A DNA stretch of 64,000 bases from an uncultured Cellvibrio sp. (GTDB taxonomy: Bacteria > Pseudomonadota > Gammaproteobacteria > Pseudomonadales > Cellvibrionaceae), in the NCBI GenBank assembly GCA_937958105.1, contig CALFXJ010000055.1, positions 66,788 through 130,787 of the forward strand, in the 5' to 3' direction. Under the pieces are notes generated by a model. The model did not search any database. It was not told where the DNA came from and saw nothing but the letters and a program-made list of their open reading frames with translations. The position numbers and the translations under genes were made by a program. Shown here one piece after another: positions 41,494 to 50,920 of the stretch; position 1 is the stretch's first letter, and every line of letters starts with the position of its first letter.

Positions 41494-44454
41494 ATGACTT
41501 TTGAGTTAAGCCACGTTGCCCTCCTGGGCATCAGTTACCTCCTGCTCCTGTTCGGCATTGCCTGGATCACCGAGCGCGGCTGGATTCCGGATTCCGTCAC
41601 GTCGCATCCGATCACCTACATCCTGTCTCTGGGTATCTTTGCCAGCGCCTGGGCCTTCTATGGGGTGATTGACCTGGCGTTCTCCTACGGCTACGGCGCA
41701 CTGGCTTACTATCTGGGAACCGGAGCCTTATTCCTGTTTGCACCGGTTGCACTGGCCCCCCTCGCCGAGCTGGCGCGACGCCATCAGGTTCACTCCCTGG
41801 CAGACCTGCTGGTGTTCCGTTACCACAGTCACGCCGTGGGCGCCTTGACCACCCTGTGCATGCTGCTCGGCATCCTGCCGCTGATGGCCCTGCAGATTCA
41901 GGCGATTGCCGACACCATGCATATTCTTACCGTGAGCGGTAACCCTTCGCTGCCCCTGCAGGGTACCGGCCTGACCTTTAAGGATCTGATGGCCCTGTGC
42001 TACTGCGCCATCCTCGCACTGTTTACCATCCTGTTCGGCTCCAACCGCGAACAGCACCGAGGGCTGGTTACCGCCATGGCGTTTGAGTCGCTGCTCAAGG
42101 TTTGCGCGCTGTGCGCGGTGGGGCTGGTGGCCGTGTACGGCATCTTCGACGGCCTGGGTGGTCTCGACGAATGGCTCGCCGATCATCCTGAAAACATTGC
42201 GCTGCTGCATACACCCATCCGCGATGGCTCGGCCCATACCCTGCTGCTGGTCTTCATCGCCACCGCAGTCACCATGCCCCATATCTTCCATCTGGGACTG
42301 GCGGAAAACCCGCTGATGCGCAACTCCCACACGGTGACCTGGGCCTTCCCGCTGTTTCTGCTGCTGATGGCACTACCGGTATTCCCCATCCTGTGGGCGG
42401 GGTTTGAACTGGCGGTGCCCCTGCCCGCGCAATACTTTACGCTGGGTGTGCCGATCCTGCTGAACTCCCCCGGACTGACGGTGCTGGCGTTCCTGGGCGG
42501 CCTGTCAGCCGCTACCGGTGCGATGATCATCATCACCCTGGCACTGGCCACCATGGTGATGAACCATTGGTTGTTACCGAGCTTCCGTCTGCGCGCACGC
42601 CATGACATCTATCGCCAGCTGCTGTGGTTACGCCGCATGTTGATCGCCGCTATCTTCCTTGGCGGTTACCTGTTCTACTGGATTCTGGATAACCGCTACA
42701 GCCTCACTAACCTCGCACTGCTGGCGTTTATCGAAACCCTCCAGTTCCTGCCGGGCACCTTCGCCATCATGTTCTGGACCAAGGGCAACCGGCGCGGCAT
42801 GCTCGCCGGCCTCGCCGCCGGCACCCTGATCTGGGCCGCTGGCCTGCTGGTGCCGGTACTCTGGCGTCTGGAGACCCTTACTCTGCCTTTCATTGATGTT
42901 GTCATCCCTGTGGGGATCGAGCGCTGGAGCGATGTGACACTCCTGTCCCTCGGCGTCAACACCCTGACGTTCATCATCATCTCCCTGGTTACGCGTCAGA
43001 CGGAGGACGAGCTATACAGCGCTGATCTGTGTGCCGCCGATGAGCTCAGCCATCCTGTCCGTCAGGCGCTGGATGTGCACTCAGCCCTGGAATTCAAGAC
43101 GCGCCTCGCCAAGCCTCTGGGCAAGGTGACAGCCAGCCGGGAAGTGGATATCGCACTGGCGGAACTGAATCTGAGTATCAATGAGCGCCGCCCGTACGCG
43201 TTGCGCCGCCTGCGCGACCAGATCGAAGGTAACCTTTCGAGCCTGATGGGAATTCACGTCGCCAGTGAGATCATGGACACCCACCTGCCGTATCAGGTGG
43301 CAGAAGCCCGTGACACCGTAGATATCAACCTGATGGAAAGCCGTCTGTCTGAATACCGTGACCACCTCACCGGAATGGCAGCAGAACTCAACAACCTGCG
43401 TCTGTATCACCGCAAAACCCTGGAGGAGCTGCCCATGGCGGTCTGTTCCCTGGGGCGCGACATGGAGATTCTGATGTGGAATCGGGCGATGGCCGAACTG
43501 ACCGAAACCCCCGGTGAAGAAGTTACAGGTTCGCGTCTGGATGATATCGCCGAGCCCTGGCGGAGCCTGTTGATCGAGTTCAGCAACAGCAGCGAAGCCC
43601 ATTACTATCGGCGGGAAATTGAGCTGAACGGCCGGCCGCACTGGGTCAGTCTGCATAAAGCGGCGATTGAAGGGACCATTAATGTGGGGGTCTACGACCA
43701 GGTTATCCTGCTCGAAGATGTGACCGAAACCCAGCTGCTGGAGCAGGAGCTGGTCCATAGCGAGCGCCTGGCCTCGGTGGGCCGCCTGGCCGCTGGCGTT
43801 GCTCACGAGATCGGCAATCCCATCACCGGTATCGCTTGTCTGGCGCAGAACCTGCGCTATGAGTCAGAAAACCCTGACATTCTGGAAACTGCGGACCAGA
43901 TTCTCAGCCAAACCGACCGGGTCAGCCGGATCGTGCAGTCCCTGGTCGGGTTTTCCCACACCGGCCACAACAAGAAAAGCGACTTTCAGGCGGTTATCCT
44001 CCGCGATTGCGCTAACGAAGCTATTCAATTGCTCTCCCTGCAAAAGGACAAGAACCAGGTCCTGTTCATCAACAACATCGCACCCAAGGCCATTGTGGCT
44101 GGAGATACCCAGCGGATCATCCAGGTGTTTATCAACCTGCTCTCGAACGCCCGGGACGCCAGCCCCGAGCAGGGTCAGGTCATCCTGGACAGCAGCGAAG
44201 ATGAATACAGCATCATCTTCTCGGTCACCGATGAAGGCCCGGGCATAGCCCCTGAACATGTCGAACAGATCTTCGAACCCTTTTTCACCACCAAGGAGCC
44301 TGGTGAGGGCACCGGCCTGGGGCTGGCAATGGTGTACAGCATCATTGATGACCATGGCGGTTATCTGGATATCACCAGTCCTGCGGACACCGTGCACAAT
44401 CGTGGCGCCAGATTCACCATCAAATTGCCACGCCATATCGATTCTGTACTGTGA
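41494..44454 (+). CDS. cbrA: Sensor histidine kinase CbrA with a transporter-like domain
   Basis: CbrA senses carbon/nitrogen status and controls CbrB. The 986-residue product begins with about 13 membrane helices of a sodium:solute symporter-type domain (about 1-510), then a linker, a PAS-like domain (about 640-755: MAVCSLGRDMEILMWNRAMAEL) and a histidine kinase core: H-box VAHEIGNPITGIA, N-box FINLLSNARDAS, G1 VTDEGPGIAPE and G2 EGTGLGLAMV. Length and domains equal Pseudomonas CbrA. It is followed 164 bp later by cbrB. The transporter-like part may sense or import a substrate such as histidine, as known for the Pseudomonas protein. Confidence 0.94.
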   Translation: MTFELSHVALLGISYLLLLFGIAWITERGWIPDSVTSHPITYILSLGIFASAWAFYGVIDLAFSYGYGALAYYLGTGALFLFAPVALAPLAELARRHQVHSLADLLVFRYHSHAVGALTTLCMLLGILPLMALQIQAIADTMHILTVSGNPSLPLQGTGLTFKDLMALCYCAILALFTILFGSNREQHRGLVTAMAFESLLKVCALCAVGLVAVYGIFDGLGGLDEWLADHPENIALLHTPIRDGSAHTLLLVFIATAVTMPHIFHLGLAENPLMRNSHTVTWAFPLFLLLMALPVFPILWAGFELAVPLPAQYFTLGVPILLNSPGLTVLAFLGGLSAATGAMIIITLALATMVMNHWLLPSFRLRARHDIYRQLLWLRRMLIAAIFLGGYLFYWILDNRYSLTNLALLAFIETLQFLPGTFAIMFWTKGNRRGMLAGLAAGTLIWAAGLLVPVLWRLETLTLPFIDVVIPVGIERWSDVTLLSLGVNTLTFIIISLVTRQTEDELYSADLCAADELSHPVRQALDVHSALEFKTRLAKPLGKVTASREVDIALAELNLSINERRPYALRRLRDQIEGNLSSLMGIHVASEIMDTHLPYQVAEARDTVDINLMESRLSEYRDHLTGMAAELNNLRLYHRKTLEELPMAVCSLGRDMEILMWNRAMAELTETPGEEVTGSRLDDIAEPWRSLLIEFSNSSEAHYYRREIELNGRPHWVSLHKAAIEGTINVGVYDQVILLEDVTETQLLEQELVHSERLASVGRLAAGVAHEIGNPITGIACLAQNLRYESENPDILETADQILSQTDRVSRIVQSLVGFSHTGHNKKSDFQAVILRDCANEAIQLLSLQKDKNQVLFINNIAPKAIVAGDTQRIIQVFINLLSNARDASPEQGQVILDSSEDEYSIIFSVTDEGPGIAPEHVEQIFEPFFTTKEPGEGTGLGLAMVYSIIDDHGGYLDITSPADTVHNRGARFTIKLPRHIDSVL

Positions 44455-44618
44455 GAAACGCAGGCGAAGCGGGAAAAGCGCCCCGTTTCCCTGCAAGAAC
44501 GTGTCTTTTTCACCCAAAAAGTGCATTTCCTACACACTCACGGTGGAAGTGTTACCGATTTGATGTAGGATAAGGCCCCACACTCATCCGGGTACGGTTT
44601 ACTTGAGCGACAGAGACT

Positions 44619-46034
44619 ATGAGCAAAATCCTGATTGTTGAAGACGAAACCATCATTCGTACCGCGCTGCGCAAGCTGCTGGAGCGCAATCAATACGAGG
44701 TTGATGAAGCCCCCTCCGTTAAGGAAGCTACCACACGTTACCAACTGAAGGATTATGACCTGATCATCAGCGACCTGCGCCTGCCGGGCGCACCGGGTAC
44801 GGACCTCATCAAGCTCGCCGGCGACATTCCCGTCCTGATCATGACCAGCTACGCCAGCCTGCGCTCGGCTGTAGATTCCATGCGTATGGGCGCGGTGGAC
44901 TATATCGCCAAGCCATTTGACCACGATGAGATGGTCACTGCGGTCAAACGGGTTATCGGCAAAGCCAAGGCCGGTAATCGCGGTGCCGCCGTGGCACCCC
45001 AGACGGCCAGTAACACCATTGCCGGTATGATCGGTACCAGCGATGTTATGCAGGACCTTTATAACCGCATTCACAAGGTGGCTCCTACCGCCGCTACCGT
45101 CCTTATTCATGGGGAAACCGGCACAGGTAAAGAGCTGGTGGCGCGTGCGCTTCATGAAGAAAGCCAGCGCAAAGACCACCTGATGATCTCCGTGAACTGT
45201 GCCGCCATCCCTGAAACCCTCATTGAATCTGAACTCTTCGGTCACGAAAAAGGCGCCTTTACCGGTGCAGCCAGCACTCGCGAGGGTCTGGTGGCTGCGG
45301 CCGACGGCGGCACACTGTTCCTGGATGAAATCGGTGAGCTGCCGCTGGAAGCCCAGGCACGGCTGCTGCGGGTGCTGCAGGAAGGCGAAGTACGCCCGCT
45401 GGGTTCGGTAGAGTCGAGAAAGGTAGATGTGCGCCTGATTGCCGCCACGCACCGCGACCTGCGCAAGCTGGCTAAAGAAGGCAAATTCCGCGAAGACCTG
45501 TATTTCCGGATCAACGTCGTTCAGCTGGAACTGCCGCCGCTGCGCGAGCGCGGTAAAGACATCATCAACATTGCCGAATCGCTGCTTCAGCGTTACTGCG
45601 CCCAGTTCGGCAAGCCGTTACTCCGGCTGGCGCCGGAAGCGATCCAGGCCATCAGTACCTATACCTGGCCAGGCAACGTCCGTGAGCTGGAAAATGCAAT
45701 GCAGCGTGCTGTGATTCTGTGCGAAGACGACAAGGAGATCAGCCGCGACCTCCTGTCGATTGATATGGAACAGACGGCTGTTGAGGAAGATGAGCCTGCC
45801 TACGGCGAACACCGCGCAACCCGCAGTAACCGCACCCCACAGAAGACGCCGCAGGATCCTGCAGAAGATTTATCACTGGAAGACTACTTCCAGCGTTTTG
45901 TACTGGAGCATCAGGATACGATGAGCGAAACGGAGCTGGCGCGTAAGTTAGGTGTCAGTCGGAAATGCCTGTGGGAACGCCGCCAGCGGCTGGGAATCCC
46001 GCGGAATAAATCCACTGCTAACGTGGTGAAATAA
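44619..46034 (+). CDS. cbrB: NtrC-family response regulator CbrB
   Basis: CbrB activates sigma54 promoters, including that of crcZ. The 471-residue product has a receiver domain (about 1-118; phosphoacceptor Asp in IISDLRLPG), a sigma54-interacting AAA+ domain (about 145-375; Walker A GETGTGKE and the GAFTGA loop, Walker B FLDEIGELP) and a C-terminal Fis-type helix-turn-helix (ETELARKLGVSRKCLWERR). It is the partner of the upstream CbrA and lies directly before the crcZ-like RNA, as in Pseudomonas. Confidence 0.95.
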   Translation: MSKILIVEDETIIRTALRKLLERNQYEVDEAPSVKEATTRYQLKDYDLIISDLRLPGAPGTDLIKLAGDIPVLIMTSYASLRSAVDSMRMGAVDYIAKPFDHDEMVTAVKRVIGKAKAGNRGAAVAPQTASNTIAGMIGTSDVMQDLYNRIHKVAPTAATVLIHGETGTGKELVARALHEESQRKDHLMISVNCAAIPETLIESELFGHEKGAFTGAASTREGLVAAADGGTLFLDEIGELPLEAQARLLRVLQEGEVRPLGSVESRKVDVRLIAATHRDLRKLAKEGKFREDLYFRINVVQLELPPLRERGKDIINIAESLLQRYCAQFGKPLLRLAPEAIQAISTYTWPGNVRELENAMQRAVILCEDDKEISRDLLSIDMEQTAVEEDEPAYGEHRATRSNRTPQKTPQDPAEDLSLEDYFQRFVLEHQDTMSETELARKLGVSRKCLWERRQRLGIPRNKSTANVVK

Positions 46035-46067
46035 CCTTTCCGATCTTTCCTTAAATATCCCTCAATT

Positions 46068-46095
46068 AAGTCCGGCCACCTACCTGGCCGGACTT
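46068..46095 (+). terminator. Hairpin downstream of cbrB
   Basis: AAGTCCGGCCA, a six-base loop, then TGGCCGGACTT: a perfect 11-bp stem 33 bp after the cbrB stop. The following bases are not T-rich, but position and strength suggest termination of the cbr transcript. Confidence 0.65.
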
Positions 46096-46175
46096 ATCTG
46101 TAACCCCTCCACCGAATTCATCGGTGACACTCCTGCAACAAACAACGCCAAATCGCCATTTTGCCTGCCACACGC

Positions 46176-46259
46176 GTTACCCCCAGCCACGAGATTGTTA
46201 CCGGGTCGATTTTGTTACCCGACCACAAAAACGTAACAACATTCCCTTAAATATGTAAC
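46176..46259 (+). promoter_or_regulatory. Probable CbrB upstream activating sequence
   Basis: Repeated GTTAC/GTAAC elements occur 80-165 bp before the sigma54 promoter: GTTAC 46176-46180, TGTTAC 46196-46201, TGTTAC 46213-46218, GTAACA 46233-46238 and TGTAAC 46254-46259. TGTTAC and GTAACA face each other as an inverted pair. As I recall, CbrB of Pseudomonas binds TGTTAC/GTAACA-type sites upstream of crcZ. Confidence 0.7.
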
Positions 46260-46334
46260 CTATAGAAATAACCAAAGCGAATATACAGTCCCGCCAAAAA
46301 GTTAAGCCATTGATTTATAAGGAATATTCAACAT

Positions 46335-46350
46335 TGGCACAAGACCTGCT
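46335..46350 (+). promoter_or_regulatory. Sigma54 promoter of crcZ
   Basis: TGGCACAAGACCTGCT matches the TGGCACRNNNNTTGCW consensus at every fixed position but one, with the invariant GG (46336-46337) and GC (46348-46349) correctly 10 bp apart. The predicted start is near 46361. Confidence 0.88.
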
Positions 46351-46359
46351 CTATACGGA

Positions 46360-46713
46360 GCCATAACAACAACAAACAATAAGAAAAATGCCAAACCCAT
46401 AACAACAACAAACAATAAGAAACTGAAATGTTTAATAACAACAATAAACAATAAAAAAACAGGAAACTGACTAATAACAACAACAAATAATAAAAACAGA
46501 GATATTACTAATAACAACAAGAACAATTAGATAAACCAGCGCTAGAAGACAAAAGTATAACAAGACACAATAAAGCGGAAATACTGACTAGGCACAGGAT
46601 GGGATAGCAAGCGAAGTTGGATATGGGCATGGAAGCAACCCATTTGAATGCCACTGGCACCTCTGTCGTGCTGCCCTCCGAGCGGGAAATCGAAAGATTT
46701 CCCGTTTTGCTTT
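46360..46713 (+). ncRNA. crcZ: CrcZ-like small RNA that sequesters Hfq/Crc
   Basis: A transcript of about 350 nt runs from the sigma54 promoter to an intrinsic terminator. Its 5' half holds five A-rich CA blocks with the AAnAAnAA pattern, at about 46365, 46401, 46434, 46472 and 46510 (for example AACAACAACAAACAATAAG). These are the kind of motifs that CrcZ/CrcY/CrcX of Pseudomonas use to titrate Hfq and Crc, relieving catabolite repression. Position between cbrB and pcnB, length and promoter type all match P. aeruginosa CrcZ (407 nt). Open frames on the minus strand here (MFLLLLVISLFLLFVVV...) are by-products of the A-rich repeats. Function is inferred from these parallels. Confidence 0.88.
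46683..46713 (+). terminator. Rho-independent terminator of crcZ
   Basis: The stem CGGGAAATC (46683-46691), GAAA tetraloop and GATTTCCCG (46696-46704) is followed by TTTTGCTTT. Confidence 0.88.
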
Positions 46714-47470
46714 AACAGCCCCCCAAATTTAATAGCCTGCAAGATAGCCATGCGATGAGGTGCATCCTCGCAATAATCCTTCTTCACCTCCTTACAAACC
46801 CTTCGTCGCACCGCGCTGCCTGCAGCACCTCCACCGGCAAACCATTCACCCACCTGCCCTTTGGTAAGCGGGTGTAGCTGGCGGGAGTGTCGGATTACGC
46901 TGGGATGTCGGATTACGCTGCGCTAATCCGACCTACTTGCTTATAGCCAAACGGCAGAGAAGCCGAGCATTAGCGGGGCCAACACGATGTGGTGAGGCAG
47001 GCGGAACGCCGGGGATATCGAATCAGGGTGGGGGGCGGGTTAGGCTGGATGTCGGATTACGCCTTTGGCTAATCCGACCTACCTGACAATCCGACCTACC
47101 TGACAATCCGACCTACCTGCTGATCCGACCTACCTGCTTATATCGAAATCGTAGCCGGGTTAGGCGAAGGTGTAGTCCGACACCCGCCCGACCAAACGTC
47201 ATCCGTAGGTCGGATTAGCGCAGCGTAATCCGACATCCCTCACCCGCCGAACACAATCCACCGCCCCGCAACTGCCCTCCTTCCAACAACAACGACCACC
47301 TCATCCGTTCAGATCGGCCTCTTCCTCAACACCCTTCGTTTCCCCGCATCCCGCGCCCGTGCTAAACTCCTGCGCATCTATAATCAAGGGCGCTGGATCA
47401 ACCGCTCTTCTGAAGAAAATGTCGATTACGATTCTTCAACCCAGCACCCACGAATTCACTTCATGTAGCT
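46714..47470. repeat. Intergenic region with dispersed palindromic repeats and a tandem array
   Basis: Between crcZ and pcnB no gene is supported. Copies of a palindromic repeat are present: a half copy at 46888-46902, full copies at 46906-46936 and 47050-47082, and one in the opposite orientation at 47205-47235. The core is TGTCGGATTACG, a short loop, then TAATCCGACCTAC. A degenerate relative lies near 47151-47182. From 47240 to the pcnB start nothing clear was seen except the leader that must hold the pcnB promoter. Confidence 0.8.
47071..47138. repeat. Four tandem copies of a 17-bp unit derived from the palindrome arm
   Basis: Units at 47071-47087, 47088-47104, 47105-47121 and 47122-47138: the first two read AATCCGACCTACCTGAC exactly, the third differs at its last base, and the fourth also at its first. 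The unit is the right arm of the dispersed palindrome plus a short spacer. Confidence 0.9.
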
Positions 47471-47476
47471 GTGCCT

Positions 47477-48838
47477 ATGCTTAAACGCTTGTTAAATTAT
47501 CTTGCTCCCAAGAGCAAATCCACTCACCCCTCCCTGCTCATTATTCCCCGAGATCAGCACAATATTTCGCGCAAGAATGTCAGTCCAGCGGCGCTGCGTA
47601 TCATGCGTCAGCTGCACGAAGCAGGCTTCAGTGCTTTTCTGGTTGGCGGCGGTGTGCGGGATTTGCTGCTGGGCGGACATCCGAAGGACTTTGACGTCGC
47701 CACTGATGCCAAGCCGGAAGAAATAAAGCGCCTGTTTCGCGGCGCGCGCATTATCGGTCGCCGGTTCCAGATCGTTCACGTTCGTATCGGGCGGGAGATC
47801 ATCGAGGTCACTACCTTCCGGGGTCACCATGACGAAGCACGTTCGGCCGACGGCATGCTGCTGCGCGACAACGTCTACGGCACTATCGAGACTGACGCCG
47901 TGCGCCGCGACTTCACCGTCAATGCGCTGTATTACAACGCGCAGGACTTCGCGGTCTATGACTACACCGGCGGACTTGAAGACCTGAAGCGACGCCAGCT
48001 CCGGATCATCGGCGACCCGGTCACCCGCTATAAAGAAGACCCTGTACGCATGTTGCGCGCCGTGCGCTTTGCGGCCAAGTTGGGCTTCTCCATCGAACCT
48101 AAGACCGCCGATCCGATCTTCGAGCTGGGCCATCTGCTGCGTAACATTCCCGCCGCCCGCCTGTTCGAGGAAGTACTGAAACTGTTCCTCGGCGGTTCCG
48201 CCACGGCTACCTTCACGCTGATGCGTGAATATCAATTGCTCACCTACCTCTTCCCCGGTACCGAGGCAGCGCTGGAGGCCGGTGATCCTCTGGGGGCTGC
48301 ACTGATCGAGCAGACCATGGTGAACACCGATAAACGTGTTCGCAGTGACAAGACAGTTACGCCAGCGTTTATCTACGCCGCACTGCTGTGGCCAGCCCTG
48401 CAGGCGGAAATGCGCCGCCTGGCCTCGCATATGCCGCCGGCACCCGCCTATCTGCAGGCGGCCCAAACCGTGATCAGCCAGCAGCTCAGCCATACGTCCC
48501 TGCCCAAACGCTTCCTGATGCCCATGCGCGAAATCTGGGACCTGCAATACCGTTTACCCCAGCGTCAGGGTTTGCGGGCACTGCGCCTGCTGGAGCACCC
48601 GCGGTTCCGCGCCGCCTATGATTTTCTGTTGATGCGCGAAGCCGCCGGCGAGTCGCTTGATGGACTGGGCACCTGGTGGACCCGGTTCCAAGGTGCCGAT
48701 GATGAGGAGCGGGAGCAGATGGTCAAAGCGCTGGGCAAGCAGGCGGGCGGCAAGAAACCCAGACCACGCCGCCGTGCACCCCGGAAACCGCGTAACGAAG
48801 GTGGCGAAGCCACCCCACCCAATACAACCAGTGACTGA
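47477..48838 (+). CDS. pcnB: Poly(A) polymerase I
   Basis: PcnB adds 3' poly(A) tails that promote RNA decay. The product of about 453 residues has the class II nucleotidyltransferase signature LVGGGVRDLLLGGHPKDFDVATDA with the catalytic aspartates, the RRDFTVNALYY motif, RLFEEVLKLF, and a basic Arg/Lys-rich C-terminal tail (KPRPRRRAPRKPR) that is typical of PcnB rather than of CCA-adding enzymes. Start ATG 47477 is preferred over GTG 47471; no strong Shine-Dalgarno sequence is seen. folK follows 5 bp after the stop, so they form an operon. Confidence 0.93.
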   Translation: MLKRLLNYLAPKSKSTHPSLLIIPRDQHNISRKNVSPAALRIMRQLHEAGFSAFLVGGGVRDLLLGGHPKDFDVATDAKPEEIKRLFRGARIIGRRFQIVHVRIGREIIEVTTFRGHHDEARSADGMLLRDNVYGTIETDAVRRDFTVNALYYNAQDFAVYDYTGGLEDLKRRQLRIIGDPVTRYKEDPVRMLRAVRFAAKLGFSIEPKTADPIFELGHLLRNIPAARLFEEVLKLFLGGSATATFTLMREYQLLTYLFPGTEAALEAGDPLGAALIEQTMVNTDKRVRSDKTVTPAFIYAALLWPALQAEMRRLASHMPPAPAYLQAAQTVISQQLSHTSLPKRFLMPMREIWDLQYRLPQRQGLRALRLLEHPRFRAAYDFLLMREAAGESLDGLGTWWTRFQGADDEEREQMVKALGKQAGGKKPRPRRRAPRKPRNEGGEATPPNTTSD

Positions 48839-48843
48839 TTCAG

Positions 48844-49341
48844 ATGAACCGCGTTTCTCCTGCCGTTACAGCATTTATCGGTCTAGGCAGCAACCTCGAC
48901 AATCCCCGGGGGCAGGTTGAGCAGGCGCTGGAGGAGCTGGCGCAGCTGCCAGACACCCGCCTCACCGGGACCTCCCCCCTTTATCAAAGCACCGCCGTAG
49001 GTCCGGGCGACCAGCCGGACTACATCAATGCCGTTGCACGGATCATGACGTCACTGGAGCCCTTGACTCTGCTGGATCAGCTCCAGGCTCTGGAACAGGC
49101 CCACCAGCGCGTGCGTCTCGAACGCTGGGGTCCACGCACGCTGGATCTGGATCTGTTGCTGTACGACGGCCAGGTTATCAATCATCTGCGCCTGCAAGTC
49201 CCCCACCCTTATCTGACCCAGCGCAATTTCGTGCTCTATCCGCTCGCCGCCATCGAGCCGCAATTAGTGTTACCCTGCGGCACGCGGCTTGCGGCATTAT
49301 TAGCGCAGACATCCGCGGATGGCCTGCAGGTTATCAACTGA
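48844..49341 (+). CDS. folK: HPPK, 2-amino-4-hydroxy-6-hydroxymethyldihydropteridine diphosphokinase
   Basis: FolK transfers pyrophosphate from ATP to the pterin in folate synthesis. The 165-residue product begins with IGLGSNLDNP and has TSPLYQSTAVG, DYINAVARI, the signature RWGPRTLDLDLLLYDG and PHPYLTQRNFVLYPL, all standard HPPK segments. It lies in an apparent operon pcnB-folK-kinase-panB. Confidence 0.96.
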   Translation: MNRVSPAVTAFIGLGSNLDNPRGQVEQALEELAQLPDTRLTGTSPLYQSTAVGPGDQPDYINAVARIMTSLEPLTLLDQLQALEQAHQRVRLERWGPRTLDLDLLLYDGQVINHLRLQVPHPYLTQRNFVLYPLAAIEPQLVLPCGTRLAALLAQTSADGLQVIN

Positions 49342-49377
49342 TCAGGATTTTCCGCACAACAAATACAGGAGCAGTCA

Positions 49378-50061
49378 GTGGAAGCCGTATTTGATGAGTT
49401 ACATCTGGATTTGAGTAACATGCAGCTGCCGCGCTACATTGCGGTGGAAGGCTGCATCGGCGTTGGCAAAACCACCCTCGCCAAAAATATCGCACGCCTG
49501 TTTAACTATGATGTGCTGCTGGAGCAACCGGAAGAAAACCCCTTCCTCGCACGCTTCTATCAAAACCCGAAATCTGCTGCCCTGCCCACCCAGTTGTTTT
49601 TTTTATTTCAACGCGCCAATCAACTGGAGTCTCTGCGTCAGGACGATATTTTTGAGCCAGTGCGCGTAGCCGACTTCCTTATCGAAAAAGATCAGCTCTT
49701 TGCTCAGGTCACACTGGATGACGACGAACTGAATATCTACCAGCAGGTTTATGACCGTCTGACCATCAATGCGCCACGGCCGGATCTGGTGATTTATCTG
49801 CAGGCCCCGCTTGATGTTCTGGTCGAGCGAATCCGCCACCGCGGCGTGGCCATCGAACAGCACATCAGCACCGACTATCTGAAAGCGCTGAACGACGCCT
49901 ACACGCATTTCTTCCATTACTACGATGGAGCACCTTTACTGATCGTAAATGCCAAAGACCTAAACCTGGCGAGCAACCGCGATCACTTCAAGCAGCTGGT
50001 TGAGTATGTGCTGACGATTAAAAGCGGCCGCCACTATTACAACCCGACACCCGCGCTGTGA
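49378..50061 (+). CDS. Deoxynucleoside kinase family protein
   Basis: This 227-residue protein has the dNK/dGK family layout: Walker A EGCIGVGKTTLA, LLEQPEENPFLARFY, the DRS-like region EPVRVADFLIEKDQLFA, and the lid with RIRHRGVAIEQ. Such kinases phosphorylate deoxynucleosides in salvage. The gene stands between folK and panB in several gammaproteobacteria. The start is GTG 49378 with AGGAG 6 bp upstream; an internal ATG at 49420 would remove 14 non-conserved residues and is an alternative. Confidence 0.88.
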   Translation: MEAVFDELHLDLSNMQLPRYIAVEGCIGVGKTTLAKNIARLFNYDVLLEQPEENPFLARFYQNPKSAALPTQLFFLFQRANQLESLRQDDIFEPVRVADFLIEKDQLFAQVTLDDDELNIYQQVYDRLTINAPRPDLVIYLQAPLDVLVERIRHRGVAIEQHISTDYLKALNDAYTHFFHYYDGAPLLIVNAKDLNLASNRDHFKQLVEYVLTIKSGRHYYNPTPAL

Positions 50062-50092
50062 ATTTCACGCGCCGCAGCAAGAGATAATACTT

Positions 50093-50920
50093 ATGCCCTA
50101 CGGAACCCCTACCACGCAAAGCGCGCTGATCAAACCCGTCACCATCAACACGCTGTATAAATTGAAAAGTAACAACGAAAAGTTTGTGGTGATCTCGCTC
50201 TACGATGCTCACATGGCAGCCATGGCCCAGAAGTGCGGCGTGGAGGTCGTATTGATCGGGGACTCACTGGGGATGACGGTACTCGGCTACGACAGCACCA
50301 TCCCCGTTACCATGGAGCAGATGATTTACCATGTGGAAGCGGTTGCCCGTGGCAATAAAAAATCATTGATCGTCGGCGACCTGCCATTCATGACCTATGC
50401 CACGCCTGAGGAAGCCCTGCGCAACTGCGCGCGCATCATGCAGGCAGGTGCGCATATGGTAAAACTGGAAGGCGGTGCCTGGCTGGCGGAGACAGTATCC
50501 ATGCTGGCCGAACGTGGTATTCCTGTGTGTGCGCACCTGGGTTTAACACCGCAGTCGGTCAATAAATTCGGCGGTTTCCGTGTGCAGGGTCGCTCGCAGG
50601 AAGATGCCGATAAAATCCTTGCCGATGCGAAATTGTTAGCAGAGGCTGGTGCGGATTTATTGGTGCTGGAATGTGTTCCCTCCGCGCTGGCAGCAACCAT
50701 CACCCGCAGCATCCCCATCCCCACCATCGGTATCGGCGCTGGCCGTGATACCGACGCACAGGTTCTGGTGATCAATGACATCCTCGGCCTGACCGAACAA
50801 CCACCAAAATTTTCCAAAAACTTTTTATTGGAAGCCCGGGATATTCCCGGCGCGATGCAGAAGTATGTTGCAGATGTTAAGGCGGGGGTTTTTCCCGGGG
50901 ACGATAATATTTTTGTGTAG
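50093..50920 (+). CDS. panB: 3-methyl-2-oxobutanoate hydroxymethyltransferase
   Basis: PanB makes ketopantoate, the first committed step to pantothenate and coenzyme A. The 275-residue product has VVISLYDAHMAAMAQ, LIGDSLGMTVLGY, HMVKLEGG, CAHLGLTPQSVNKFGGF and TIGIGAGRDTDAQVLVINDILG, all typical of PanB. panC, which usually follows, is absent; the next region is intergenic and repeat-rich. The gene is the last of the operon that starts with pcnB. Confidence 0.96.
   Translation: MPYGTPTTQSALIKPVTINTLYKLKSNNEKFVVISLYDAHMAAMAQKCGVEVVLIGDSLGMTVLGYDSTIPVTMEQMIYHVEAVARGNKKSLIVGDLPFMTYATPEEALRNCARIMQAGAHMVKLEGGAWLAETVSMLAERGIPVCAHLGLTPQSVNKFGGFRVQGRSQEDADKILADAKLLAEAGADLLVLECVPSALAATITRSIPIPTIGIGAGRDTDAQVLVINDILGLTEQPPKFSKNFLLEARDIPGAMQKYVADVKAGVFPGDDNIFV

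Noticed and set aside
46302..46526. Minus-strand frame encoding a Leu/Val/Phe-rich peptide
   Set aside because: It is the complement of the A-rich CA blocks of the crcZ-like RNA; the low-complexity composition follows directly from those repeats.
46542..46853. Minus-strand frame of 103 codons
   Set aside because: It spans the crcZ 3' part and terminator, with no family resemblance or Shine-Dalgarno sequence.
46888..47235. Regularly placed palindromes considered as a CRISPR array
   Set aside because: Spacing is irregular, copies occur in both orientations and at distant loci, there are no unique spacers of uniform length, and no cas gene is present.
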